This document shows positions 1-7,394 of a stretch of DNA of 9,706 nt, piece after piece (the stretch's first letter is position 1; every line of letters begins with the position of its first letter). The stretch covers positions 1 through 9,706 of the forward strand of contig CAKUMB010000031.1 in assembly GCA_934667475.1 (NCBI GenBank), in the 5' to 3' direction. A model generated the notes under the pieces. That model searched no databases and had not been told where the DNA came from. It saw nothing but the letters and a program-made list of their open reading frames with translations. The stretch comes from an uncultured Muribaculaceae bacterium. Lineage in GTDB: Bacteria; Bacteroidota; Bacteroidia; Bacteroidales; Muribaculaceae. The position numbers were made by a program, and so were the translations under genes.

Positions 1-26
1 TTATCAGTTATTTGCAGGTATTATCG

Positions 27-242
27 TCAAAATTCATCAAGTCGAATCATTGTTGTTTTAGTATATACAGTTTCCACATTTTTTTTGATGGAAACAAGCA
101 ATCCAGTCTCGATATAATCATAGCGGCCATCTTCCACTATATATTTTATAGCGGCACGCGCTCTGGGATACAGCTGCACCTCATCAAATATAATCACCGA
201 ATTTCTCGGGTATAGCTTGGTATTTGTGTAGCAGCCAAAATT
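27..242 (-). pseudogene. Remnant of an AAA/DUF4143-type ATPase
   Basis: This minus-strand frame is open between in-frame stops and has no credible start codon. It encodes a stretch reading NSVIIFDEVQLYPRARAAIK, followed by YIVEDGRYDYIETGLLVSIK. That matches, from memory, the Walker B region (hydrophobic residues then FDE) and the following GRYDYIETGS-type segment of the ATPases that carry a C-terminal DUF4143 domain. Intact members are about 400-450 residues. Here the Walker A part and the whole C-terminal half are missing: the frame stops at 27-29 soon after the conserved segment, and a TAG lies just upstream of the Walker B stretch. Other frames upstream (243-300) are open for short distances, so a frameshifted N-terminal piece is possible. 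The usual Gly-Ser after IET is Gly-Leu here. These ATPases are common, mobile-like accessory genes in Bacteroidales. Decay is inferred; similarity to the family is the better supported part. Confidence 0.6.
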
Positions 243-298
243 CTAACCATTCCGCGATTATCGGCAAGTGTTTGGAGGAGGATTCTGTGCTTTTTATG

Positions 299-835
299 CT
301 ACGGGAGCACTATGCTGCCTTCCTCGCTGGCGGCAAACTGCGCCCACACGGGCGCTGCCTGGTAGCTGGGCGATGACGACAGTGGCACAAGCAGGCGGCA
401 GCGCGAAGCGTCAACGCCGTTGAACACCGTTGGCTCAACCTCGGGCGGAGCCACCACCTGGCAGTGAATCTCGGAAAGGGCGGCACAGCCGTCGAAAGCC
501 GCCTTGCCTATATGCTCCACGCTCGACGGAATGGTGATGCTCCTGAGCCACGAGCAGCCCTTGAACGCCTCGGCGGCTATGGCCGTGACGGTGCATGTGA
601 GTTTGCTCGCGTTCACCTTTTGGCGTATGGCCACGCGGCCGTCGGCCACTGCAGGTTTGCCCTTGGCAGGACCGAGGGCGGTGGCAGTGGAATCGGTGTC
701 GATTGAATAGGTGATACCGTCGATGTCGACCTGCGACGGACCCGAACACGATGCAGTGGCGGCCACAAGCGAGGCAGCCGCAATCAGGGCGGCGGCACCG
801 CTCCTGAGTATTGAAAATGCTGTATTGATATTCAT
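299..835 (-). CDS. BspA-like leucine-rich-repeat lipoprotein
   Basis: The product is a 178-residue predicted surface or periplasmic lipoprotein. An N-terminal hydrophobic stretch ends in LVAATASC, giving a lipid-modified Cys at about residue 30. Residues 38-50 (DGITYSIDTDSTA) resemble the short strand often found at the start of BspA-type proteins. Residues 80-125 hold about two LRR_5 units (VTAIAAEAFKGCSWLRSITI, then SVEHIGKAAFDGCAALSEI). Residues 140-165 (CRLLVPLSSSPSYQAAPVW) look like the usual C-terminal cap of this family, so the gene seems complete although most BspA proteins carry many more repeats. The frame is open upstream to 985, but I chose the ATG at 835 because it sits directly before the signal peptide. 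BspA-family proteins are linked to adhesion and host binding; no ligand can be predicted here. I found no clear TTTG/TAnnTTTG promoter on this strand. Confidence 0.85.
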   Translation of the reverse strand: MNINTAFSILRSGAAALIAAASLVAATASCSGPSQVDIDGITYSIDTDSTATALGPAKGKPAVADGRVAIRQKVNASKLTCTVTAIAAEAFKGCSWLRSITIPSSVEHIGKAAFDGCAALSEIHCQVVAPPEVEPTVFNGVDASRCRLLVPLSSSPSYQAAPVWAQFAASEEGSIVLP

Positions 836-864
836 GCTATGCTGTTTCTTTTCGTTCACTCCCT

Positions 865-880
865 GCCAGCCACGGCTGGC
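865..880 (-). other. Small hairpin upstream of the BspA-like gene
   Basis: GCCAGC and GCTGGC form a perfect 6-bp GC-rich stem with a 4-base loop, about 30 nt upstream of the chosen start codon of the lipoprotein gene. It has no T-run and so is not an intrinsic terminator. It could be a leader structure or chance. The 836-1119 divergent gap otherwise holds only the promoter of the downstream operon. Confidence 0.35.
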
Positions 881-1015
881 AAAAGGACGCTTAAAGTTAC
901 TGACTTTTTCCAGATTAGCAACCATGATGGCCAGAAAATAAGACAAAAAGCCCGCCACTTTGGCATACCCCGCAGTGTTTTTCATCGTTTTAATCCTGAA
1001 AACGTTGCAGTTCTA

Positions 1016-1047
1016 TTTGGGCACTGCGACAAAAAGCCGTATATTTG
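1016..1047 (+). promoter_or_regulatory. Bacteroidetes-type promoter of the GHL10 operon
   Basis: TTTG at 1016-1019 and TATATTTG at 1040-1047 are separated by 20 nt, which fits the Bacteroidetes primary-sigma consensus (TTTG, 19-21 nt, TAnnTTTG) exactly. Transcription would begin around 1052-1055, giving a leader of roughly 65 nt before the ATG at 1120. The leader ends in an A/T-rich stretch without a Shine-Dalgarno site, as is usual in this phylum. Confidence 0.8.
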
Positions 1048-1119
1048 CATAGGTGGCATCGGCCTATGCCATGCCACACACTGCCAGAAATAATAACTTT
1101 TAAACAATAACTACTGATA

Positions 1120-2634
1120 ATGAAATTATTAAAGACCCTTGCACTGGCCGCCGTGCTTGGCTGCAGCATCGCTGCTGGCGCGCAGACTCAGGCCACGGCC
1201 ACTCCCAAGCATGAATTCCGCGGAGCCTGGCTGCACATCATCGGCCAAAGCCAGTTTGCCAAAATGACTCCGGCCGAAACCCGCGCCTACCTCACCAAAC
1301 AGCTCGACGGGCTGAAGCAGACGGGTGTCAACGCCATAATATGGCAGGTGCGCCCGCAGGCCGATGCCGCCTATGTGAGCCAGATAGAGCCGTGGAGCCG
1401 CTGGATTAGCGGCAAGGCCGGAGTGGCCCCCAGCCCCGTGTGGGACCCGCTGCAATTCATGATCGACGAGAGCCACAAGCGCGGCATGGAGCTGCACGCA
1501 TGGATCAACCCCTACCGCGTGACCTCGGGCAAGGACGACGTGCCCGCCAAGGGGCACGTGTATTACCAGCATCCCGAGTGGTTTCTGAAATACGCCGACG
1601 GCAAAATCTACTTCGACCCCGCCCTGCCCGAGAGCCGCGACTTCATTTGCAAGGTGGTGAAGGACATGATGACGCGCTACGACATCGACGCCATTCACAT
1701 GGACGACTACTTCTATCCCTACCCCGTGACTGGCAAGGAATTTCCCGACACAGCATCGTGGAAGAAGTATGGCGCCGGATGGACCAGCAAGGGCGACTGG
1801 CGCCGACACAATGTGGACATGCTCATCGACCAGGTGCACGAAGTGATGCAGAGCACCAAACCATGGGTGCGCCTGGGCATAAGCCCCTTCGCCATTTGGC
1901 GCAACAAGGCGAGCGACGTGAACGGCAGCGACACCCGCGGCCTGCAGTGCTACGACGCCCTGTATGCCGACTGCCCCGCATGGACGCGCGCCGGATGGGT
2001 CGACTACATGGTGCCGCAGCTCTACTGGGCGCTTGAGCACAAGACCGCCAGCACCTCGGTGCTGATCAACTGGTGGAACACGCAGGCCAACGGCCGACAC
2101 ATGTATTACGGCTACTCCGTGCGCAACTGCATGGACCACACCGACACGCAGAATCCAGCCATCGCCTCGCAGCTCGAGCGCAAGGTGGCCATGAGCCGCG
2201 AGCTGCCCAACGTGCACGGCGTGGTGTGGTGGCCGGGCTATGACGTGGTGCGCAACTACAAGGGAGCCAAAGACTCGCTCGTGAACAAAATAATGACCGC
2301 CAAGGCCATTGTGCCAGCCTACACGTGGCTCGACAGCATAGCCCCGGCCGAGGTCACCGCCCTCACCGCCAAGCGCGCGGGCAAGAACGTGCGCCTCAGC
2401 TGGAAGGCTCCCGCCACATCCGACCCCATGCAGCAGGCACACTTCTTTGTGGTCTACCGCTTCAAGGCCGGCGAGGCCATTAACCTCGGCAACGCCAAGG
2501 CCATAGTCGACATCACCAACGCCACCGCCTACACCGCAGCCAACGCTCCGCGCGGCCGCTACACCTATGTGGTGACAGTGCTCGACCGCTGCAACAACGA
2601 GAGCGCACAAGGCGCATGCGTCACTGTAAAATAG
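1120..2634 (+). CDS. Secreted GHL10 (DUF187) glycosidase-like protein, copy 1
   Basis: This 504-residue protein belongs to the GHL10 glycosyl-hydrolase-like family (formerly DUF187; relatives are Bacillus YngK and E. coli DigH/YddW, the latter shown to cleave peptidoglycan glycan strands lacking stem peptides). An N-terminal signal runs to about residue 21 (AGA before Gln). Cys15 in VLGC could alternatively be a lipobox. The catalytic-type barrel covers about residues 31-390: EFRGAW (32-37), WQVRPQADA (75-83), ELHAWINPYR (124-133), the HMDD motif (193-196) before FYPYP, RLGISPF (251-257) and VDYMVPQLYW (294-303). Residues 408-503 look like a fibronectin-III-type beta sandwich. Asp195 and Asp196 are plausible active-site residues, but that is inference. 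It is the first gene of a two-gene operon, with only 10 nt to its paralog. A role on cell-wall or related glycans in the periplasm or at the surface is likely; the substrate is unproven. Confidence 0.93.
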   Translation: MKLLKTLALAAVLGCSIAAGAQTQATATPKHEFRGAWLHIIGQSQFAKMTPAETRAYLTKQLDGLKQTGVNAIIWQVRPQADAAYVSQIEPWSRWISGKAGVAPSPVWDPLQFMIDESHKRGMELHAWINPYRVTSGKDDVPAKGHVYYQHPEWFLKYADGKIYFDPALPESRDFICKVVKDMMTRYDIDAIHMDDYFYPYPVTGKEFPDTASWKKYGAGWTSKGDWRRHNVDMLIDQVHEVMQSTKPWVRLGISPFAIWRNKASDVNGSDTRGLQCYDALYADCPAWTRAGWVDYMVPQLYWALEHKTASTSVLINWWNTQANGRHMYYGYSVRNCMDHTDTQNPAIASQLERKVAMSRELPNVHGVVWWPGYDVVRNYKGAKDSLVNKIMTAKAIVPAYTWLDSIAPAEVTALTAKRAGKNVRLSWKAPATSDPMQQAHFFVVYRFKAGEAINLGNAKAIVDITNATAYTAANAPRGRYTYVVTVLDRCNNESAQGACVTVK

Positions 2635-2644
2635 CACTTGCGTC

Positions 2645-4153
2645 ATGACTGCACTCAAACGATTGATAATGGCCGTCGTAGCCACTGCCATGACGACGAC
2701 TGCCGCCACTGCGCAGCAGCTGCCCAAGCGCGAATTCCGCGGCGCGTGGATTCCCACCGTGGGCGACCGCTACTACGCCACCCACACCACCGAGCAAAAC
2801 AAGGCCTACCTGCTGGGCATGCTCGACAGCATCAAAGCCACAGGCTGCAATGTGGTGATTTTCCACTGCCGCCCGCAGGCCGACGCCTTCTACCCCTCAC
2901 GGCTGGAGCCGTGGAGCGTGTGGATTAGCGGCAAGCCGGGTGTGGGCCCCGACCCAGCCTGGGACCCCATGGAGTTTATGGTGGAGGAGAGCCACAAGCG
3001 CGGCATGGAGCTGCACGCATGGATCAACCCCTACCGCGTGGGCTACCCCAGGCAGATAGCCGACAGCAGCCTGTGCCGCCAGCACCCCGAGTGGTTTCTG
3101 GAGTATGCGGGCCAAACCTATTTCGACCCCGCATACCCCGAGTGCCGCGACCACATCAACAGTGTGGTGGGCGACATCGTGGCCCGATATGACGTCGACG
3201 CCATTCACATGGACGACTTCTTCTACCCCTACCCCAAGGACGGGATGGAGTTTCCCGACACTGCCTCATACAACCGCTATGGCATAGGCTGGGAGCGCGG
3301 CGACTGGCGCCGCCACAATGTGGACTTGCTGATTGAGGGCATGCACCGCACCATTGTGAGCGAGAAGCCATGGGTGCGCCTGGGCATAAGCCCCTTCGGC
3401 ATTTGGCGCAACAAGAGCACCGACGCCAACGGCAGCGACACCCACGGGCTGCAGTGCTACGACGCACTGTATGCCGACTGCCCCAAGTGGACCGGCATGG
3501 GATGGGTCGACTATCTGGTGCCGCAGCTCTACTGGCAGCTCGAGCACAAGGCCGCCAGCGACTCGGTGCTGTTCAGCTGGTGGAACTCGCACGCCAACGG
3601 CCGACACATGGTGTATGGCCTGGCCATTCGCAACACCATGGACTATGCCGCACTCGACGGATCAAACTCGCCCACGCAGTTGGCGCAGAAAATGCGCATG
3701 ATGCGCAGCCTCGACCACGTGCAGGGCGTGGTGTGGTGGCCATGCTACGACATCAGCAGCAACTACAAGGGCTTTGCCGACTCGCTCATCACCCGCGAGC
3801 AGCGCAATGTGGCCCTGCCACCGGCCTACCAGTGGATTGACGGCGGCCACGCTCCTGCCGCACCCGCCGGGCTGCGTGTGGCCCGTGGCGGCGACGGCAA
3901 GGTGCTGCATTGGGAAGCCCCCAAGGCCGACAGGCCGATGCAAGAGGCGCGGTTCTATGTGATTTACCGCTTTGGCAGCAAAGAGCCAGTTGACCTCAAC
4001 CGCTCCGACGCCGTGGTGGGCATTACGGGCGAAACATCGTTTGCCATTCCCAAGCAGAAAGGCGTGAAGGGCAAGCACCGCTTTGTGGTGACCACCCTCA
4101 ACCGCTGCAACACCGAGAGCGCCTCGGGCGCGACAATAGACGTGAAGCTATAG
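2645..4153 (+). CDS. Secreted GHL10 (DUF187) glycosidase-like protein, copy 2
   Basis: This 502-residue protein is a tandem paralog of the upstream gene with the same architecture. The signal peptide ends near residue 23 (ATA before Gln-Gln). The GHL10 barrel covers about residues 29-385 with FRGAW, RPQADAFY (76-83), ELHAWINPYR (122-131), HMDD (188-191), RLGISPF (245-251) and VDYLVPQLYW (288-297). A fibronectin-III-like domain fills about 405-500. All motifs seen in copy 1 are kept, so both look functional. Differences cluster near the N-terminus (HCRPQAD here, QVRPQAD in copy 1), in the loop after ELHAWINPYRV and in the C-terminal domain, which may mean different substrates. Copy 2 has no Cys in its signal peptide, so it should be a soluble secreted protein, whereas copy 1 might be lipid-anchored. 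The 10-nt gap after copy 1 and the terminator just downstream indicate co-transcription. Confidence 0.93.
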   Translation: MTALKRLIMAVVATAMTTTAATAQQLPKREFRGAWIPTVGDRYYATHTTEQNKAYLLGMLDSIKATGCNVVIFHCRPQADAFYPSRLEPWSVWISGKPGVGPDPAWDPMEFMVEESHKRGMELHAWINPYRVGYPRQIADSSLCRQHPEWFLEYAGQTYFDPAYPECRDHINSVVGDIVARYDVDAIHMDDFFYPYPKDGMEFPDTASYNRYGIGWERGDWRRHNVDLLIEGMHRTIVSEKPWVRLGISPFGIWRNKSTDANGSDTHGLQCYDALYADCPKWTGMGWVDYLVPQLYWQLEHKAASDSVLFSWWNSHANGRHMVYGLAIRNTMDYAALDGSNSPTQLAQKMRMMRSLDHVQGVVWWPCYDISSNYKGFADSLITREQRNVALPPAYQWIDGGHAPAAPAGLRVARGGDGKVLHWEAPKADRPMQEARFYVIYRFGSKEPVDLNRSDAVVGITGETSFAIPKQKGVKGKHRFVVTTLNRCNTESASGATIDVKL

Positions 4154-4174
4154 CCGCCACGCAACAAAAAAGAT

Positions 4175-4217
4175 AAAAGCGCGCCGCCCATGAGAGTGTG
4201 GGCAGCGCGCTTTTTTT
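4175..4217. terminator. Intrinsic terminator, probably bidirectional
   Basis: GCGCGC-C-GCCCA pairs with TGGGC-A-GCGCGC (one C/A mismatch) around an 8-base loop, flanked by AAAA on the left and seven Ts on the right. It lies 21 nt after the stop of the second GHL10 gene and 58 nt beyond the stop of the convergent 4276-4659 gene. The A-rich left flank gives a broken T-run on the minus strand, so it can serve both transcripts. Confidence 0.9.
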
Positions 4218-4275
4218 GTTCATTTTTTAATCGTAGAACTTTTATTATTTAAGCGCACATTTAATTAGTTCCGTG

Positions 4276-4659
4276 TCAGCCTATGCACGATGCAGGTGCG
4301 GGTGCGGCCGGATCGGGATTGGCGGGTGCGGGTTCAGGATCGGCACGCTTTGTGGTGTCGGGCTCGGCCACTGTGTCGCGCATTGCCACCAGGAATTCAG
4401 ACGCCGGAGCGGGCTTGGCGGGTTCAGGCTTAGCCACGGTGTCGGGTTCGGCCACGGTGTCGGCCATCGACAGGAGGAAGTCGGCAGGCTGCTGGGCCTT
4501 TTTCGAGGTGTCGACTGCCGAAGTGTCGGCCACCACAGTGTCGGCAGCTGCGCTGCTGCCACTGTGCGAGCTGTTGCCCGCGTTGATTGTTGCTGCGCCA
4601 AGCGCGCCCATTACCATAGCTGCTATAACGATTCTCTGGATTTTGATTGTCTTGTTCAT
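4276..4659 (-). CDS. Small secreted Pro/Ala/Asp/Thr-rich repeat protein
   Basis: I do not recognise this 127-residue protein. It begins with a convincing signal peptide (MNKTIKIQR, then a hydrophobic run to about residue 27, INA before Gly). The mature part has no predicted globular core. It is rich in Asp-Thr, Ala-Pro and Glu-Pro pairs, and the 16-residue segment 59-74 (ADFLLSMADTVAEPDT) recurs at 87-102 (SEFLVAMRDTVAEPDT), a 28-residue period. The only cysteine is at 124, near the C-terminus. Each repeat places an amphipathic FLxxM core before an acidic Pro-rich linker, which might be a short binding motif; that is inference. Its convergent neighbour shares the terminator. I found no consensus promoter upstream. 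The opposite strand is also open over this span, but the signal peptide and repeat favour this frame. Confidence 0.7.
   Translation of the reverse strand: MNKTIKIQRIVIAAMVMGALGAATINAGNSSHSGSSAAADTVVADTSAVDTSKKAQQPADFLLSMADTVAEPDTVAKPEPAKPAPASEFLVAMRDTVAEPDTTKRADPEPAPANPDPAAPAPASCIG
4354..4485 (-). repeat. Two-copy 84-bp-period direct repeat inside the small secreted protein gene
   Basis: Positions 4438-4485 and 4354-4401 encode the two copies of the (A/S)(D/E)FL(L/V)(S/A)M(A/R)DTVAEPDT segment. Eleven of the 16 residues are identical and the offset is exactly 84 bp, so the reading frame is kept. Synonymous differences in the DNA show that the duplication is not brand new. Confidence 0.75.
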
Positions 4660-5016
4660 AATAGTCTAAATTTTAATGTTAGTAACTGAAGTTGTTGATT
4701 GTTTTGTGTGAGGCATGCGGAAAACATTTCACAACACCATTGCCCGTTATCGAGCTGATTTCCGTATGGCCTTTAACTTTGTAATTAATTAAATCATTTA
4801 ATCTAAATCCCCTTTGAAGTTACAGTTATCGGATTTACGAGCTCCGTTGCTTTCGACTTCACACAATAAATGCCGACATTGGGCATTTACTGCACAGAGT
4901 GCGACAATTTTAACGTTTGTTTTCAAGCCCCACTCCACACATAAAGCACAGTGCCTCCCCCGGCATGACCAGGGGAGGCACTGCTAACGCTTTGTTTTAT
5001 GGCCGTTTACAGCCAG
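4660..5016. other. Gap of about 360 bp without a gene
   Basis: No open frame with coding character lies here. The left end is the leader of the small secreted protein gene. An A/T-rich patch lies at about 4780-4815. A lone TAACTTTG (4774-4781, plus) resembles a -7 box but has no -33 partner and no gene after it. The right part contains the hairpin at 4949-4983. I see no tRNA, recognisable ncRNA or mobile-element end. Confidence 0.6.
4949..4983 (-). terminator. 12-bp hairpin after the aminopeptidase/carbonic-anhydrase-like operon
   Basis: CAGTGCCTCCCC and GGGGAGGCACTG form a perfect 12-bp stem around an 11-base loop, 33 nt beyond the stop of the gene ending at 5017. On the minus strand it is followed only by a weak T-rich stretch (TGCTTTATGTG), so it may be an imperfect intrinsic terminator or a 3'-end stabilising structure. 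Confidence 0.65.
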
Positions 5017-5547
5017 CTATTTTTCAGTCTTGTCGTCTTCATACCAAGTGCTGTACATCAAATAGTTTTTGGATATCTTTACATTTATCTCCTTGGCCTG
5101 GGCCGGGTCGACCATCTTCTTGAACTTGGCTGGCGAACCAGCCCACAGCTCGTGGGGGCCCACCTTGGTGCCGCCAAGCACCACACTGCCGGCTGCTATT
5201 ATGGCGCCCTCGCCTATCTCGGCATTGTCAAGAATCACGCTGCCCATGCCTATCAGGGCCATGTCGTGGATTTTGGCGCCATGGATGGTCACGTTGTGGC
5301 CCACCGACACATCGTTGCCAATTTCGATGGTAGACTTTTGATACAGGGTGTGCAGCACCGAGCCATCTTGAATGTTGGTGCGGTTGCCAATGGTGATGGT
5401 GTTCACGTCGCCGCGCAGCACCGTGCCAAACCATATGCTGCACTCGTTGCCCATGGTCACATCGCCGATTATGGCGGCATTGTCGGCAAGGAAGCAGCCC
5501 TCGCCCATTTTAGGGGTGAATCCCCTCACAGATCTTATTATTGCCAT
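5017..5547 (-). CDS. Gamma carbonic anhydrase family protein (left-handed beta-helix)
   Basis: This 176-residue protein has the length and hexapeptide-repeat pattern ([LIV]GxxxxI) of the YrdA/PaaY/CaiE group of gamma-class carbonic anhydrase-like proteins. The left-handed beta-helix runs from about residue 18 to 135 and is followed by a C-terminal helix (146-160). The three zinc-binding histidines expected from Methanosarcina Cam are present as His66 (SVLH), His84 (VGH) and His89 (TIH). The conserved Arg45, Asp47, Gln60 and Asp61 that hold the trimer and active site are present too. It should be a cytoplasmic trimer with a metal at each interface. Hydration of CO2 is possible, but the short loop lacks the acidic loop of Cam, and many family members have weak or unknown activity. 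The gene starts 27 nt after the aminopeptidase stop, so the two are probably one transcript. Confidence 0.92.
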   Translation of the reverse strand: MAIIRSVRGFTPKMGEGCFLADNAAIIGDVTMGNECSIWFGTVLRGDVNTITIGNRTNIQDGSVLHTLYQKSTIEIGNDVSVGHNVTIHGAKIHDMALIGMGSVILDNAEIGEGAIIAAGSVVLGGTKVGPHELWAGSPAKFKKMVDPAQAKEINVKISKNYLMYSTWYEDDKTEK

Positions 5548-5574
5548 TTTATGATAATGTTTAATGTTTTACGT

Positions 5575-7365
5575 TTAGAGTTTTATTGGGGCGCACTTGG
5601 CATCGAGCCACTGCTGCTCGTCGGGGCCGAGCATGGGACGCAGACGCTCGGCCACCATGCGGTGGTAGGCGTTGACTTGCTCCACTTCTTCGGCTGTGAG
5701 CATGCTGGTGTCGATGAGGCGCACATCGTAGGGGAACAGGGTGAGGGTTTCAAACTGCAAGTAATCGCCGAAGTCCTCGGTCTTTGTGCCTTCCACAGTG
5801 AGCAGCAGGCACTCGGTGCGTATGCCATACTGGCCGGCCTTGTATAGACCCGGCTCGTTGCTGGTGATCATGCCCGGCTTGAGCGCTGTGGGGTTGATCT
5901 CCATGCGTATGCTTTGCGGCCCCTCGTGGCAGCCCAGGAAGTGGCCCACGCCGTGGCCGGTGCCGTGCCAGTAGGTCATGCCTTCCTGCCACAGCGGCAT
6001 GCGGGCCAGCACATCGAGCTGCACGCCCGTGGTGCCCACGGGGAATTTGGCGCGGGCCAGCGCCAGGTGGCCCTTGAGCACCAGAGTGAAGTCGTGGCGC
6101 TCTTGTGCCGTGGGCTCGCCCAGGCTGATGGTGCGGGTAATGTCGGTGGTGCCGTCGAGATACTGGCCGCCAGTGTCGATGAGCAGCAGGCCGTTGGGCT
6201 GCAGGCGCGACGCGCTCTCGGCCGTGGCCTGATAGTGTACTATGGCGCCATGCTCCTTGTAGCCGGCTATCATGCCAAAGCTGTCGCCGCGATACTCGTC
6301 ATACTTTGCGCGCTCGCTTTGCAGGCGGTTGTCCACATCGAGCTCGGTAACCGCCTCTCCGGCAGCCACGCTGCTTTCGAGCCACATCATCATGCGCGTC
6401 AGCGCAGCGCCGTCGCGCTCCATGGCGCGGCGCGTGCCTGCTATCTGCACCTCGTTTTTAACGGCTTTCAGCGCCACTATGGGCGAGGCGGCATACACCT
6501 TGCCACACATTATGGCCTGAGCCAGAGAGTCGCTCACGCGGTCGGGGTCGATGAGCACCACCTCGCTCTCGGAGCGCTTCTCAAGGAATCGCTCCACCTC
6601 ATCGTAGGGGCGCACGCGCACGTCATAGCCCTTGAGGTGGGCGCGCACCTCGGGCGTGAGCTTGCAGTCGTCGATGAATAGCACGCACTCGCGCTGCGAC
6701 ACATAGGCGAAGGCTATCACCACAGGGGTGTAGGCCACATCGGTGCCACGCAGGTTGAAGATCCACGCTATCTCATCGAGCGAGGCCACAAAGGTGCTGG
6801 TGGCGCCCGCCTGCTCCACAGCCTGCATGGTGCGGGAGATTTTGCTGTCTACCGTCTCGCCCGCCAGGTCTTCGCTGTGCACATAGGCCTCACCGCGCGG
6901 GCGCTCGGGACGGTCGGGCCAAATCTCATCGGCGGGATAGAAGTTTGTGGCCAGCATAAAGCCGTTTTCGGCGCAGAAGTTTTCGAGGCGGTTGGCCGCC
7001 ATCACCGAAAACAGGCGTCCGTCTACGGCCACAATGCTGTCTTCATCGAGTTCCGACGCCAGCCACTCGGTGATGGTGGCCTCGCCGGCTATGTTCTCCT
7101 TATGCATTTCAAATCCGCTGTCCTCGAGCTGCTCGGCAGCCTGCAGAAAATAGCGCGAATCGGTCCACAGCCCGGCCTTGTCGAGCGTCACCACGGCGGT
7201 GCCGTTGCTGCCGGTGAAGCCTGTGAGCCAGTCGCGGAACTTCCAGTGTGGGCTCACATATTCGCTCTGGTGGGGGTCGGTGCCGGGCACAATCACGGCA
7301 TCCACGTTTTTTGCACGCATGGCCATGCGCATGGCCTCGAGGTGCGGTAGTGTTTGTTTGCTCAT
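5575..7365 (-). CDS. Xaa-Pro aminopeptidase (aminopeptidase P, M24B)
   Basis: This 596-residue cytoplasmic metallopeptidase removes an N-terminal residue followed by proline. It has the three-domain form seen in eukaryotic XPNPEP1 and many Bacteroidetes: a first creatinase-like domain (about 5-145), a second one (about 170-305), then the pita-bread catalytic domain (about 310-535) and a C-terminal extension. There is no signal peptide. All five ligands of the two-metal centre are visible: Asp397 (IDTGG), Asp408 (TTDITR), His475 (GHGVGHFLG), Glu504 (SNEPGLY) and Glu518 (GIRTE). The supporting histidines His471 and His480 are present. The length fits the long family form (about 590-620) rather than the 440-residue E. 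coli PepP. The ATG at 7365 follows a complete promoter at 7402-7432, giving a leader of about 30 nt, and the carbonic-anhydrase-like gene follows as a second cistron. Confidence 0.96.
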   Translation of the reverse strand: MSKQTLPHLEAMRMAMRAKNVDAVIVPGTDPHQSEYVSPHWKFRDWLTGFTGSNGTAVVTLDKAGLWTDSRYFLQAAEQLEDSGFEMHKENIAGEATITEWLASELDEDSIVAVDGRLFSVMAANRLENFCAENGFMLATNFYPADEIWPDRPERPRGEAYVHSEDLAGETVDSKISRTMQAVEQAGATSTFVASLDEIAWIFNLRGTDVAYTPVVIAFAYVSQRECVLFIDDCKLTPEVRAHLKGYDVRVRPYDEVERFLEKRSESEVVLIDPDRVSDSLAQAIMCGKVYAASPIVALKAVKNEVQIAGTRRAMERDGAALTRMMMWLESSVAAGEAVTELDVDNRLQSERAKYDEYRGDSFGMIAGYKEHGAIVHYQATAESASRLQPNGLLLIDTGGQYLDGTTDITRTISLGEPTAQERHDFTLVLKGHLALARAKFPVGTTGVQLDVLARMPLWQEGMTYWHGTGHGVGHFLGCHEGPQSIRMEINPTALKPGMITSNEPGLYKAGQYGIRTECLLLTVEGTKTEDFGDYLQFETLTLFPYDVRLIDTSMLTAEEVEQVNAYHRMVAERLRPMLGPDEQQWLDAKCAPIKL

Positions 7366-7394
7366 ATTTTCAAGTGTATAGTTTTTTTTGTTGT

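Noticed and set aside
836..985. A 50-residue N-terminal extension of the BspA-like lipoprotein
   Set aside because: It would place the signal peptide in the middle of the protein. The ATG at 835 directly precedes it.
1129..2757. A 542-codon open frame on the minus strand opposite the first GHL10 gene
   Set aside because: Its product is an Ala/Val/Gly/His-rich chain without domains or a signal, as expected from the complement of a GC-rich, strongly biased gene. The plus-strand frame carries a signal peptide and all family motifs.
4354..4485. A CRISPR-like or tandem-repeat array
   Set aside because: There are only two diverged copies with a coding, frame-preserving period.
4283..4669. A 128-codon plus-strand frame opposite the small secreted protein gene
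   Set aside because: It ends in a hydrophobic run that is the complement of the minus-strand signal peptide, has no sensible start context, and lies downstream of a terminator.
4999..6681. Long plus-strand open frames (4999-5847, 5914-6681) across the aminopeptidase and carbonic-anhydrase-like genes
   Set aside because: Minus-strand frames here have full catalytic motifs. The plus-strand products are Ala/His/Val-rich shadows.
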